A stretch of 42,136 bases of DNA from Eubacteriales bacterium (GCA_021372675.1 JAJFTZ010000015.1:1-42136), one strand, 5' to 3'; positions 26,568 through 34,709 are shown, counted from the first letter of the stretch. Notes: generated by a model not told the origin, from the letters alone. Program-made: numbers and translations.

Positions 26568-28031
26568 TTATTTTGGGAATCTTTTCATAAAAGCGTACTC
26601 CAGAATATAACCCGCCAATTCCTCCAAAAACAAATCCTTATTTGCCGAAAGCACATCCTCTTTATATTTTTCCGCATACTTCATGTAGTTTTTTCCGAGT
26701 ATGGGGGTAGCATTGGAAGCTTTTGTATACAAAAGCTCACTGCCACGGAAGGCATAGGTTGTACCTAAATCGGAGTTAATGCTAACCTCTTTTGCAGTCA
26801 GTTCCCTAGGTGTATAGTGTATCACAACATCCCCACTTTCGAGAATGGCCTCGGGATTAAATTCAAAATATCCTTTCCACTGAAACTTCTTTGCTACCGA
26901 TGCGAGAAAGGCAAAGTAGTTAACAACAGGAACAAAACCGGAAACGGTATCCCAAACCGCTTCGAACGAAGTTTGACCAAGCGGTTTATACGAACTTAGC
27001 CCAAAAAGAGGTGCCCGATTTACGATACTTACGCGAACGCTACTGGTAGGCGGAATACGCGGTGGGTCGTAAATGTTCCAACCGTATGCAGAACCACCTA
27101 TCAAATAGGATTCAGCTTTATATTCTTCTGATCCATTTTGCTTCCTTTCTGCCGCTGCATCGTTATAAAGTGCCATGTGCGCCAGAATATTTTGCGCATC
27201 CTCTGCATGCCCGTTACGCATAAACATGCGATATAGTGTCCCCATTGTTTCTATGCAGGTATTATCGAGGGGGTATCTTTTCTCCCGCTGCTCAGAGCCA
27301 AGGTATATATCGGCTCGCTTTATCTCCGCGAGATGCCCGCTATATTGCTCTGACAAGTCGTCCATAACGGCACGCTTTCGTTGCACGGTGGGTGATTCTC
27401 CGCTCCTAGTCTCTTGTAAGGTATCCCATGCTACCTGCGGTTTTGACCCTCGTATACCATTTGAATCGTCCATAACGGCACGCTCTCGTTGCACGGCAGG
27501 CGATTCGCTGCCCCTCGTCTCTTGTAAGGCGTCCCATGCTGTTTGCGGTTTTGGCCCCCGCATACTATCTGACGACACGCCAAGTATGCGCCGCGCTGTT
27601 CTAATAGCCTCGGCATCGTCAACGCTGTCGCCATCTTCAAGAGCAACGTTATAATTCTGTTGCGAGAGACGCGTTTTATTGGTCGCAACGGATGGGCTCC
27701 AAAGGCCGCCGAATTGCTCTTTCCATGCGGCTTGTGTCTGCTTACCCCATACACCGTCCTGCCTTACCCCAAGGGTAGCTTGAATTTTGCGAACCTTATA
27801 GCGATCGGTTACTCCGAGCGGCGGCAAATAGCCGTCTACATAATGATCCGGAGGATCATATGCCGGCTGATGGGCCGGGCTGGTTTGATTGCGTTTCTCC
27901 CATGCGGCCTGTGAAACCGGTCCCCATATCCCGTCTTGTTTTACCCCCAAAGAGGCCTGCAGCTCTTTTACTTTTTCATCGCTATTAACTCCGGTCGGCG
28001 GCGCATAGCCTTCAAGAAAATACTTTCCCAT
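26568..28031 (-). CDS. Peptidoglycan-binding-repeat protein with unknown C-terminal domain, candidate bacteriocin/toxin
   Basis: A 487-residue protein without signal peptide or membrane anchor. Two PG_binding_1-like modules open it (about 5-45 and 65-105). They share the pattern PPxGV...K(V/I)..(L/I)QA.LGV.QDG.WG....AAW. Two to three degenerate modules follow, keeping RGPKPQTAWDALQETR; two of these form an exact-period 36-residue tandem repeat. Residues about 225-290 are helical and charged. The C-terminal 190 residues (including SGFVPVVNYFAFLASVAKKF) match no family I know. The gene is AT-richer than its surroundings, suggesting transfer. The start at 28031 has AAAGG before it. A LexA-box-like site lies 39 bases upstream. 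Layout and regulation resemble bacteriocin or polymorphic-toxin genes, but no toxic activity can be read from the sequence. Confidence 0.82.
   Translation of the reverse strand: MGKYFLEGYAPPTGVNSDEKVKELQASLGVKQDGIWGPVSQAAWEKRNQTSPAHQPAYDPPDHYVDGYLPPLGVTDRYKVRKIQATLGVRQDGVWGKQTQAAWKEQFGGLWSPSVATNKTRLSQQNYNVALEDGDSVDDAEAIRTARRILGVSSDSMRGPKPQTAWDALQETRGSESPAVQRERAVMDDSNGIRGSKPQVAWDTLQETRSGESPTVQRKRAVMDDLSEQYSGHLAEIKRADIYLGSEQREKRYPLDNTCIETMGTLYRMFMRNGHAEDAQNILAHMALYNDAAAERKQNGSEEYKAESYLIGGSAYGWNIYDPPRIPPTSSVRVSIVNRAPLFGLSSYKPLGQTSFEAVWDTVSGFVPVVNYFAFLASVAKKFQWKGYFEFNPEAILESGDVVIHYTPRELTAKEVSINSDLGTTYAFRGSELLYTKASNATPILGKNYMKYAEKYKEDVLSANKDLFLEELAGYILEYAFMKRFPK
27361..27576 (-). repeat. 108-bp tandem repeat inside the PG-binding-repeat gene
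   Basis: The sequence beginning TCCATAACGGCACGCT at 27361 recurs at 27469 with about 80 percent identity, a period of 108 bases (36 codons). It encodes the unit AWDxLQETRxxESPxVQR. The number of units may vary between strains. Confidence 0.85.
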
Positions 28032-28069
28032 ACCTTTACGCCTTCTATGAAAAATATAATTGGATTTCA

Positions 28070-28083
28070 CGAACATACGTTCA
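28070..28083 (-). promoter_or_regulatory. LexA/DinR (SOS) box-like operator
   Basis: The plus strand reads CGAACATACGTTCA, matching the Gram-positive SOS consensus CGAACRNRYGTTYC at 13 of 14 positions and keeping the GAAC-N4-GTTC core. It lies 39 bases before the ATG of the PG-binding-repeat gene. A weak TATATT on the minus strand (near 28055) would place the box over the -35 region, where LexA would block transcription until DNA damage. Confidence 0.75.
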
Positions 28084-28188
28084 TATTAAGGATAAGGGGT
28101 ATGACGTGTGCCGGCAATGGCACGATGTGTGCAAGTTTTAGGCACGATCAAAAACTGGTGATCCCTTATGCCGAGGGCTTGCCTCTCA

Positions 28189-28217
28189 TTGACCGCCCCC
28201 TGCCCCAGTGGTAGAAT
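28189..28217 (+). promoter_or_regulatory. Promoter of the GNAT-Nudix-S66 cluster
   Basis: TTGACC (28189-28194) and TAGAAT (28212-28217) are separated by the ideal 17 bases, 27 bases before the acetyltransferase start. Confidence 0.8.
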
Positions 28218-28244
28218 GGGAAAAACGCGGAAACGGAGGGGCTT

Positions 28245-28751
28245 ATGGAGCTTAAGCGTATTCGCGCGTGGCGCGAAAGCGACGCAGAGGACGTTCGATG
28301 CGCGATCAACAACCGGCGGGTAACGGACAACCTGCGCGACGGTATACCCTGCCCCTATACCCTTGCGGATGCGGAGGCATTCATCCGCTCGCGGCTTGAG
28401 GCGAAGGAAAACGAGCTTTTCGCGTGGGCGATTGCCGAGGGGGACCGCGCCGTCGGCAGCATCGGCATTTCCCGAAAGGGGAACATCCACCGCCTGACCG
28501 CGGAGCTCGGCTACTATATCGCGGAGGAGCATTGGGGCAAGGGCATCGCCACGGAGGCGGTGCGCGAGGCGGTGGCGTATGTGTTTGAAAACACCGATAT
28601 CCTGCGCATCTTCGCGGAGCCGTTCGCAAAAAACGCGGCGTCCTGCCGGGTGCTCGAAAAGGCGGGCTTTTCGTTTGAGGGCGCGCTCAGGAAAAACGCC
28701 GTGAAAAACGGCGAGGTACTCGACATGCGGCTGTACAGCATCGTGCGGTAA
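28245..28751 (+). CDS. GNAT-family N-acetyltransferase (RimJ/RimL type)
   Basis: A 168-residue acetyl-CoA-dependent acetyltransferase. The acetyl-CoA-binding loop is visible as EEHWGKGIATEAV (about 92-104), and the C-terminal NAASCRVLEKAGFSFEG segment is typical of the RimJ/RimL subgroup. This subgroup acetylates ribosomal protein N-termini, antibiotics or small molecules; the substrate here is unknown. The gene has its own promoter and heads a run of four same-strand genes with short gaps. A GGAGGGGC site precedes the ATG. Confidence 0.93.
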   Translation: MELKRIRAWRESDAEDVRCAINNRRVTDNLRDGIPCPYTLADAEAFIRSRLEAKENELFAWAIAEGDRAVGSIGISRKGNIHRLTAELGYYIAEEHWGKGIATEAVREAVAYVFENTDILRIFAEPFAKNAASCRVLEKAGFSFEGALRKNAVKNGEVLDMRLYSIVR

Positions 28752-28777
28752 CTCCGCTCGATTTAAGGAGATCATCT

Positions 28778-29344
28778 ATGTCCTACATCGGCGACATCGC
28801 GGCCTACGCGCCCCAAAACGAGCAGGAAAACACCGACAAGGCGCAGATTTTATCGTTTGCCGCGCTGCATGCGGGCGACGTGCTCACGCGCGAAAACCGC
28901 ACGGCGCATATCACAAGCTCGGGCTTTATTGTAAACGACGCCTGCGACAAGGTGCTGCTCGCTCATCACAATATACGGGGCGTATGGGCGTGGACGGGCG
29001 GGCATGCCGACGGCGACGAAGACCTCCTTGCGGTGGCGCTGCGCGAGGCGGCCGAGGAAACGGGCGCAACGCACATCCGCCCGCTTAAAAAAGAGATCGC
29101 CTCGCTCGACATTTTGCCCGTATTTGGCCATGTGCGGCGCGGCGCGTACGTGAGCGCGCATCTGCACCTTTCGGTTTCGTACCTCCTCGTTTGCGGCGAG
29201 GCGGACGCGCTTTCCCCGCGCGAGGGAGAAAATACCGCCGTGCAGTGGTTCCCGTTTTCGTATTTTACGCCTGAGCATTTCGACGACGGGGACGTGTATC
29301 TCTACAATAAGCTCATCGGCAGGGCGCGGGCGGCGCGGGGATAG
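28778..29344 (+). CDS. Nudix hydrolase
   Basis: A 188-residue Nudix hydrolase. The Nudix box G-x5-E-x7-REUxEExGU is complete: GGHADGDEDLLAVALREAAE followed by ETGA (about 73-96). These enzymes cleave nucleoside diphosphates linked to another group; substrate is not predictable from the box alone. It lies 26 bases after the acetyltransferase and 12 before the peptidase gene. AAGGAG precedes the ATG. Confidence 0.93.
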   Translation: MSYIGDIAAYAPQNEQENTDKAQILSFAALHAGDVLTRENRTAHITSSGFIVNDACDKVLLAHHNIRGVWAWTGGHADGDEDLLAVALREAAEETGATHIRPLKKEIASLDILPVFGHVRRGAYVSAHLHLSVSYLLVCGEADALSPREGENTAVQWFPFSYFTPEHFDDGDVYLYNKLIGRARAARG

Positions 29345-29356
29345 GAGGGCTTTCGA

Positions 29357-30391
29357 ATGATAAAGCCTAAAAGGTTGAAGCGGGGCGATAAGGTCGCCGT
29401 GGTCAGCCTGTCGTGGGGCGGCTTGGGCGACGAGGCGCTTCTCCACAAGTATCATATCGCAAAGCGGCGGCTGGAAACGGAGTTTGGGCTTACGGCCGTG
29501 CCCATGCCGCACGCGCTCAAGGGGAGCAGCTTCGTCGCGGAGCACCCGGAGCTTCGCGCAAAGGATTTGACGGACGCTTTCTCAGATCCGTCCGTTGCGG
29601 CGGTCTTTTGCGCCATCGGCGGGGACGATACCATACGCACGCTTCCCTACGTCGATCTCGATACGATCCGCCGCAACCCCAAGATATTCATGGGCTATTC
29701 CGATTCCACGGTCAACCACCTTATGATGTATAAGGCGGGGCTTGTTTCCTTTTACGGCCCCAGCGTTATGTGCGAATTCGGCGAATACGTGAAGATGTAC
29801 GACTATACAAAGGAGGCCGTGCAAAAGTTTCTGTTCGAGGATACCGCCGGCCACTCCGTTTTGAGCAGCCCTTTTTGGTCGGACGATTTCGTTCTGTGGA
29901 AGGAAGAGAACACGCACATCCAAAAAAAGCTCCGCCCCGACGCGCATGGCTACGAGCTTTTGCAAGGATCGGGGAAAGCGAGAGGGCATCTGCTCGGCGG
30001 CTGCCTCGACGTATTTATGATGGCCATCGGCACAAAAATCTGGCCCTCGATAGACGATTGGACGGGCGCCCTCCTTTTCATCGAAACGAGCGAGGAAAAG
30101 CCCTCGCCCGATTTTGTGAAATGGACGCTTCGCAACCTCGCCGCGCAGGGCGTTTTGAAGGCCGTAAGGGGCATCCTCGTGGGGAAGCCGCAGGGGGAGG
30201 TCTATTACGATGAATACAAGGAGGCGATTTTACAGGTGGTCGCCGCCGAGGAGGGCCTCGGGGAGCTGCCCATCCTGTACAACATGAATTTCGGCCACGC
30301 CGCGCCCATCGGCATACTGCCTTACGGCGTTACGGCCGAGCTCGACTGCGAACGTAAAACGCTCACGCTGCTGGAAAGCGCCACGGTGTAG
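29357..30391 (+). CDS. S66 family serine peptidase, MccF-like / LD-carboxypeptidase
   Basis: A 344-residue serine peptidase of family S66. The catalytic triad can be placed at Ser115 (GYSDST), Glu243 (IETSEE) and His314 (NFGHAAP), a spacing close to MccF. The segment between, with WKEENTHIQ and GGCLDVFMMAIGT, is typical of the MccF-like branch. LdcA members trim the terminal D-Ala from muropeptide tetrapeptides in the cytoplasm; MccF cleaves the amide bond of processed microcin C and related aminoacyl-nucleotides. Which applies here is open. No signal peptide. AGGAGG precedes the ATG. Confidence 0.92.
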   Translation: MIKPKRLKRGDKVAVVSLSWGGLGDEALLHKYHIAKRRLETEFGLTAVPMPHALKGSSFVAEHPELRAKDLTDAFSDPSVAAVFCAIGGDDTIRTLPYVDLDTIRRNPKIFMGYSDSTVNHLMMYKAGLVSFYGPSVMCEFGEYVKMYDYTKEAVQKFLFEDTAGHSVLSSPFWSDDFVLWKEENTHIQKKLRPDAHGYELLQGSGKARGHLLGGCLDVFMMAIGTKIWPSIDDWTGALLFIETSEEKPSPDFVKWTLRNLAAQGVLKAVRGILVGKPQGEVYYDEYKEAILQVVAAEEGLGELPILYNMNFGHAAPIGILPYGVTAELDCERKTLTLLESATV

Positions 30392-30423
30392 GCGAAGCAT
30401 GATGAAATACGGAGGAAAAAAGA

Positions 30424-30768
30424 ATGGGTAGCTTTTCCGAGATCAAATTGTTTCAGGTCAAGCCCGATAAGCTACAGGAGTTCGAAAGTCTTGTCACAAG
30501 CGTTGCGCAAATGCAGAAGCAGCAGCCCGGCTGCCTCGGCATAAGGTATCTCAAGCGGTTTTTCACCATAGACGGCGTCGAGCCCGGAGAGCCTCCGAGG
30601 GAGCTGACGAAAATCGTAAAATGCGTCAAGTATTTTTCCTGCTGGGAGTTCGACAGCAAGGAAAGCTATGGGAAGGCGATCCAATGGTTTTTTGACGCGC
30701 ATGGGAAGGAGATCATGAAGCTGCTGATCATGCCGTTCGACATCCACTGCGGAAATACCGTTTGCTAA
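30424..30768 (+). CDS. Small ABM-like (antibiotic biosynthesis monooxygenase fold) protein
   Basis: A 114-residue protein with the pattern of the dimeric alpha/beta-barrel ABM family: IKLFQVKPDKLQEFESLV, then PGCLGIRYLKRF, then FSCWEFDSKESYGKAIQWFF. ABM-fold proteins include quinol monooxygenases, haem-degrading enzymes and proteins of unknown role. It lies 32 bases after the S66 gene with a GGAGGAAAAA site, so it may belong to the same transcript. Function is not assigned. Confidence 0.8.
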   Translation: MGSFSEIKLFQVKPDKLQEFESLVTSVAQMQKQQPGCLGIRYLKRFFTIDGVEPGEPPRELTKIVKCVKYFSCWEFDSKESYGKAIQWFFDAHGKEIMKLLIMPFDIHCGNTVC

Positions 30769-30823
30769 ACGCAAAAATGATACGGCTCGTGTTTTTTGAT
30801 GAATGGCAGCGGAAAGACATGAT

Positions 30824-30986
30824 AGGCTCCCTCTGACGAGGGAGCTGTCGGCCCGCGAGACCATAGGCCTCGTGAGGGCCGACTGAGGGAGAGAAAACAA
30901 GGCGTATTGACTCTCCCTCCGTCACGACTGCGCATCGGCCTCCGGCCTTCGCGTGCCGTGACACCTCCCTCATCAGAGGGAGGCTT
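30824..30986 (+). repeat. Inverted pair of CTCCCTCTGAYGAGGGAG-type elements (MITE-like)
   Basis: AGGCTCCCTCTGACGAGGGAG (30824-30844) returns as its near-perfect complement at 30965-30985 (19 of 21). Each half continues into a second hairpin and ends with GAGGGAG (30886-30892 and, inverted, 30913-30919). The 163-bp unit therefore has long terminal inverted repeats. Elements of this sequence type are widespread between genes in gut Clostridia. No transposase is present here. Confidence 0.85.
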
Positions 30987-31033
30987 CCATACACATATCG
31001 CCAGCTTGTGTCCCCTTACAGAGAATAACAAAA

Positions 31034-31074
31034 GGCGCGCCGTGGTAGCTCACTTGCCGCGGCACGCCTTTTTT
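31034..31074 (-). terminator. Terminator of purAB, probably bidirectional
   Basis: GGCGCGCCGTGG (31034-31045) pairs with CCGCGGCACGCC (31057-31068) with one mismatch. A TTTTGTT follows on the minus strand and TTTTTT on the plus strand. It lies 11 bases after the purB stop codon. Confidence 0.85.
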
Positions 31075-31084
31075 ACGCGCTTTT

Positions 31085-32497
31085 TTATACCCTTAATTCC
31101 TCCGCGTCCACCGCCCCTTTAAGATCGGGCAAGGAGGCGAGAAAGCGCGCGGTCTGTTCCTCCGCGCGTCCGGTGAGCGCGCGCGCGTCCGATATTTCGG
31201 CGATCTCCGCCGCGTCGAGCGGGAAGGCGGGATCGAGCGCGAGGCGGCTCAGTAGGTCGCAAGGCTCGCCGTCCTTCATGCGCGCGGTGGCGGCCATGGA
31301 ATGCACGCGGATCACCTCATGCAGGTTTTGCCTGTCGCCGCCTTTTTTCACGGCGGCCATCAAAAGGTTTTCCGTAACGAGGAAGGGCAGGTATTCGTTG
31401 AGATTTCGCGCGATGATCTTTTCGTTTACCGTAAGCCCGCGCGCGATGTTCTGCACGAGCCTCAGCACCGCGTCGGTCGCGAGGAACGCCTCCGGGAGGG
31501 AGATGCGGCGGTTGGCGGAATCGTCGAGCGTGCGCTCGAACCACTGCGTGCTCGCGGTCATCGCGGCGTTTTGCGCGTCCGCCATCACATAGCGGGCGAG
31601 CGAGCACACCCGCTCCGCGCGCATGGGATTGCGCTTGTAGGCCATGGCCGAGGAGCCTACCTGCTCGTTTTCAAAGGGCTCCTCCACCTCGCGCATGTGC
31701 TGCAAAAGCCTTAAGTCGTTCGCGAAGCGGTACGCGCTTTGCGCCACGCCCGAAAGCGCGTTTAAAATACGGCTGTCGAGCTTGCGCGGGTAGGTCTGCC
31801 CCGTCACGGGGAACACGCCGTCGAAGCCGAACGCCTTAGCTAAAAAGCCGTTGAGCGCGTCGGCCTTCTCACCGTCGCCGTCGAACAGGCTCAAAAAGCT
31901 CGCTTCCGTGCCCGTGGTGCCGCGGCTCCCTAAAAAGCGCAGGCTCGAGAGCGTAAAATCGAGCTCGTTCAGGTCGAAAAGGAAATCCTGTATCCAAAGG
32001 CACGCGCGCTTTCCCACCGTGACCGGCTGCGCGGGCTGCAAGTGCGTGTAGCCGAGCGTTGGAAGGGCCTCATAGCGAAGCGCGAAGTCCTTAAGCGCCG
32101 AAATTGCCCCGCAAAGCTCCCCGCGCAGGTAGTTGAGCGCGTCGCGGTAAAGGATGAGGTCGGCGTTGTCGGTCACATAGCAGCTCGTCGCGCCCATGTG
32201 GAGGATGGCCTTCGCCTTGGGCGCGGCGAGGCCGTAGGCGTGGATGTGCGCCATCACGTCGTGGCGCACCTCCTTTTCCTTTTGGGCGACCGTCTCAAAG
32301 TCGATGTCGTCGATATGCGCGTTAAGCTCCGCCACCTGTTCCTCCGTGACGGGAAGACCGAGGCGTCGTTCGCCCTCCGCGAGCGCGGCCCAAAGCCTGC
32401 GCCATGTTTTGGCACGCGTTTCGGGCGAGAAAAGCGCGAGCATATAGCGCGACGCGTAGCGCGACGATAGGGGGGATTCGTAAACGTTTGCAGCCAT
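31085..32497 (-). CDS. purB: Adenylosuccinate lyase
   Basis: A 470-residue enzyme of the fumarase/aspartase superfamily. It converts adenylosuccinate to AMP and fumarate, and also SAICAR to AICAR in purine synthesis. The superfamily signature is complete as GSSAMAYKRNPMR (near residue 284), with the catalytic serine in the GSS loop. The substrate-binding HMGATSCYVTDNAD and the catalytic His in LGYTHLQPAQP are also visible. It follows purA by 3 bases, so the two AMP-branch enzymes are made together. Confidence 0.97.
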   Translation of the reverse strand: MAANVYESPLSSRYASRYMLALFSPETRAKTWRRLWAALAEGERRLGLPVTEEQVAELNAHIDDIDFETVAQKEKEVRHDVMAHIHAYGLAAPKAKAILHMGATSCYVTDNADLILYRDALNYLRGELCGAISALKDFALRYEALPTLGYTHLQPAQPVTVGKRACLWIQDFLFDLNELDFTLSSLRFLGSRGTTGTEASFLSLFDGDGEKADALNGFLAKAFGFDGVFPVTGQTYPRKLDSRILNALSGVAQSAYRFANDLRLLQHMREVEEPFENEQVGSSAMAYKRNPMRAERVCSLARYVMADAQNAAMTASTQWFERTLDDSANRRISLPEAFLATDAVLRLVQNIARGLTVNEKIIARNLNEYLPFLVTENLLMAAVKKGGDRQNLHEVIRVHSMAATARMKDGEPCDLLSRLALDPAFPLDAAEIAEISDARALTGRAEEQTARFLASLPDLKGAVDAEELRV

Positions 32498-32500
32498 ACC

Positions 32501-33775
32501 TCACCTCAAAATGATATCGTCGCGGCGCGCGCCCACGCTCACATAGGAAATGGGGCAGCAAAACGCCTTTTCAAGATAGAGCACGTATTCCCGCGCGGCC
32601 TTGGGCAGGTCCATAAACGCGCGCACGGCGGAGATATCCTCCTGCCAGCCGGGAAGGTACTCGACGACGGGTTTTGCTTTCGCGAGGAGCGGCGCGAACG
32701 GGAACTCCTCCGTGCGTTGCCCGTCGAGCTCGTAAGCCACGCAAACGGGTATCCGTTCCATATAGGATAATACGTCGAGCTTGGTAAGCGCAAGCGCGGT
32801 CGTGCCCTGTATGCGCGCGCCGTAGCGCGTTGCGACGAGGTCGATGGGCCCCACGCGCCGCGGGCGGCCGGTAGCAGCGCCGTATTCGCCGCCCGCCTCG
32901 CGCAAACGCTCCGCCTCTTCCCCGTGCCATTCCGCCGTAAAGGGGCCTTCGCCGACGCAGGTGGAGTACGCCTTGACCACCCCCACTACCTCATCCACCT
33001 TAATATCCGGTGCGCCCGCGCCCACGGGCGCGTAGGCCGCGAGCGGCGAGGAGGAGGAGGTATAGGGGTAAATACCGTAGTCGATATCGCGAAGCGCGCC
33101 GAGCTGCGCCTCGAAAAGTATCTTTTTGTTTTCCTTCTGCACGCCGCGAAGCACCGCGCCGGCATCGCAGATGTGCTCCTTGAGCGGCGCGCCGTAGGCT
33201 TCGAGCCACGCGAGCATATCATCGAGTCGGTAGGGCTTTTCGCCGTAGACCTTTTCGATGGTAAGGTTTTTCCACGCGAGCACGGAGCTTAGGTGCTCCT
33301 TCAGGTATTCGGGAAGGAGGAGCTCGCCCGCCATGATGCCCTTTTTCATGTATTTATCGCCGTAAACGGGGGAGATGCCGCGCTTGGTGGAGCCATATTT
33401 CGCGTCCTTAAGCCGCGCCTCCTCCAGCGCGTCCTGCGCCTTGTGGAACGGGAATACCAAAATGGCGCGGTCGCTTATTTTGAGGTTTTCGCCCGTGACG
33501 CGCACGCCCGCCGCGCGAAGCCTTTCGATCTCGCCGACAAGGTGCTCGGGGTCGATCACCGTGCCGTTGCCGAGTACGTTCACGACGCCCGGCGTGAAGA
33601 TGCCCGACGGTATGAGGTTGAGCGCGAATTTGCCGTATTCGTTGATGACGGTGTGTCCCGCGTTGCTGCCGCCCTGGTAGCGCACCACCGCGCCGCAGTC
33701 CTTTGCGATCAGATCGACCATCCGTCCCTTTCCCTCGTCGCCCCAGTTGACGCCTACCACCGCGCAAGTTGCCAT
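32501..33775 (-). CDS. purA: Adenylosuccinate synthetase
   Basis: A 424-residue GTP-dependent ligase joining IMP and aspartate to adenylosuccinate, the first step from IMP to AMP. Visible motifs are the P-loop-like NWGDEGKGRMVD with the catalytic Asp near residue 13, GGSNAGHTV with the catalytic His, and STKRGISPVYGDK. Also present are the switch segment TGRPRRVGPIDLVA and the guanine-binding TKLDVLS. The GISPVYGDK segment differs from the common GIGPAYEDK, which marks a divergent branch of the family. GGAGGGC precedes the ATG. It leads the purA-purB operon. Confidence 0.96.
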   Translation of the reverse strand: MATCAVVGVNWGDEGKGRMVDLIAKDCGAVVRYQGGSNAGHTVINEYGKFALNLIPSGIFTPGVVNVLGNGTVIDPEHLVGEIERLRAAGVRVTGENLKISDRAILVFPFHKAQDALEEARLKDAKYGSTKRGISPVYGDKYMKKGIMAGELLLPEYLKEHLSSVLAWKNLTIEKVYGEKPYRLDDMLAWLEAYGAPLKEHICDAGAVLRGVQKENKKILFEAQLGALRDIDYGIYPYTSSSSPLAAYAPVGAGAPDIKVDEVVGVVKAYSTCVGEGPFTAEWHGEEAERLREAGGEYGAATGRPRRVGPIDLVATRYGARIQGTTALALTKLDVLSYMERIPVCVAYELDGQRTEEFPFAPLLAKAKPVVEYLPGWQEDISAVRAFMDLPKAAREYVLYLEKAFCCPISYVSVGARRDDIILR

Positions 33776-33843
33776 AACCTTTGCCCTCCTAATTCTACCG
33801 CCCCGCAGAAAGGCGCGGGAACCTGTTTTTTTCCGACGAACCG

Positions 33844-33872
33844 ATTATATCCCTCCTGCGGGGAGGCGTAAA
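33844..33872 (-). promoter_or_regulatory. purAB promoter
   Basis: On the minus strand TTTACG (33867-33872) and a perfect TATAAT (33844-33849) are 17 bases apart, with the purA start 69 bases below the -10 box. Confidence 0.75.
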
Positions 33873-34116
33873 CAGGCGCGGCGAGAAGAAAAAACGGTAA
33901 ACGCATAAGCGTGGATTATAAAACGCGAAAAAGGGCACGAAAATAAGCAAAACAACGAGCGATATAATGTTTTATAAGTTGATATTATGGGCGTATTCAA
34001 ACTCGGTATGGGGAAAACGCCCGTTTGCGGGCGGTTGCCGCCTTGTGCGAACGGGAGAATGCCGATACAATAGACCTTGTTCAAACGCCGAACGAAAAAC
34101 CGAAAGGATAAAAGCC

Positions 34117-34668
34117 ATGAGGATCACGACCGAGCAAAACGACATCGACTATGTGCTTTATAGCGAGGAGCGGATTCGCGAACGCATCAAGGAGATCGCG
34201 GCGACGCTCACCGAGGAATACCGGGATAAAAACCCCGTCGTGGTGTGCATTTTGAAGGGCGCTTCCTTTTTTTATGTGGACCTGTGCCGCCTGCTCCGTT
34301 TCCCGATCTTTATGGATTTCATCTCCGTTTCGAGCTACGGCGCGAGCGCGCAATCCTCGGGCGTTGTGCGCATCGTGAAGGATATGGATAAAAACATTAC
34401 CGATCGGCATGTGCTCATCGTGGAGGATATCATCGATTCGGGCCTTACGCTCAAGTATTTGAAGGAGCTTTTCACGTCGCGCAGGCCCGCCTCCATCAAG
34501 ACCGTGTGTTTTTTGGATAAGCACGAGTGCCACCAATGCGAGGTGGCTGCGGATTATTGCGGCTTTTCCATCCCCAACCGCTTCGTGGTGGGCTACGGCC
34601 TCGATTATTCCGACTTTTACAGGAACCTGCCGTACATCGGGGTGCTCAAGCCCGAGGTCTATGCATAA
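34117..34668 (+). CDS. hpt: Hypoxanthine-guanine phosphoribosyltransferase
   Basis: A 183-residue purine-salvage enzyme that transfers phosphoribose from PRPP to hypoxanthine or guanine. The PRPP motif VLIVEDIIDSGLTL (about 103-116), the diphosphate loop VCILKGASFF (about 43-52), the flexible loop SSYGAS and the C-terminal VGYGLDYSDFYRNLPYIG are all typical. The ATG at 34117 with GAAAGGA fits the family; the frame is open back to 33967. The divergent purAB operon upstream groups purine salvage with AMP synthesis. No promoter was assigned with confidence. Confidence 0.96.
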   Translation: MRITTEQNDIDYVLYSEERIRERIKEIAATLTEEYRDKNPVVVCILKGASFFYVDLCRLLRFPIFMDFISVSSYGASAQSSGVVRIVKDMDKNITDRHVLIVEDIIDSGLTLKYLKELFTSRRPASIKTVCFLDKHECHQCEVAADYCGFSIPNRFVVGYGLDYSDFYRNLPYIGVLKPEVYA

Positions 34669-34683
34669 AGACAAAAGTGACCC

Positions 34684-34709
34684 GGGGCCGCGAACGGCCC
34701 CCGAATCCC
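34684..34709 (+). repeat. Extra copy of the repeat-tail hairpin
   Basis: CGGGGCC pairs with GGCCCCCG and is followed by AATCCCCC. This mirrors the tail of repeat copy 3 (34951-34973). Both are followed by the same terminator hairpin. Confidence 0.6.

Noticed and set aside
27361-27576. CRISPR-like repeat
   Set aside because: Only two units, no spacers; it is an in-frame coding tandem repeat.
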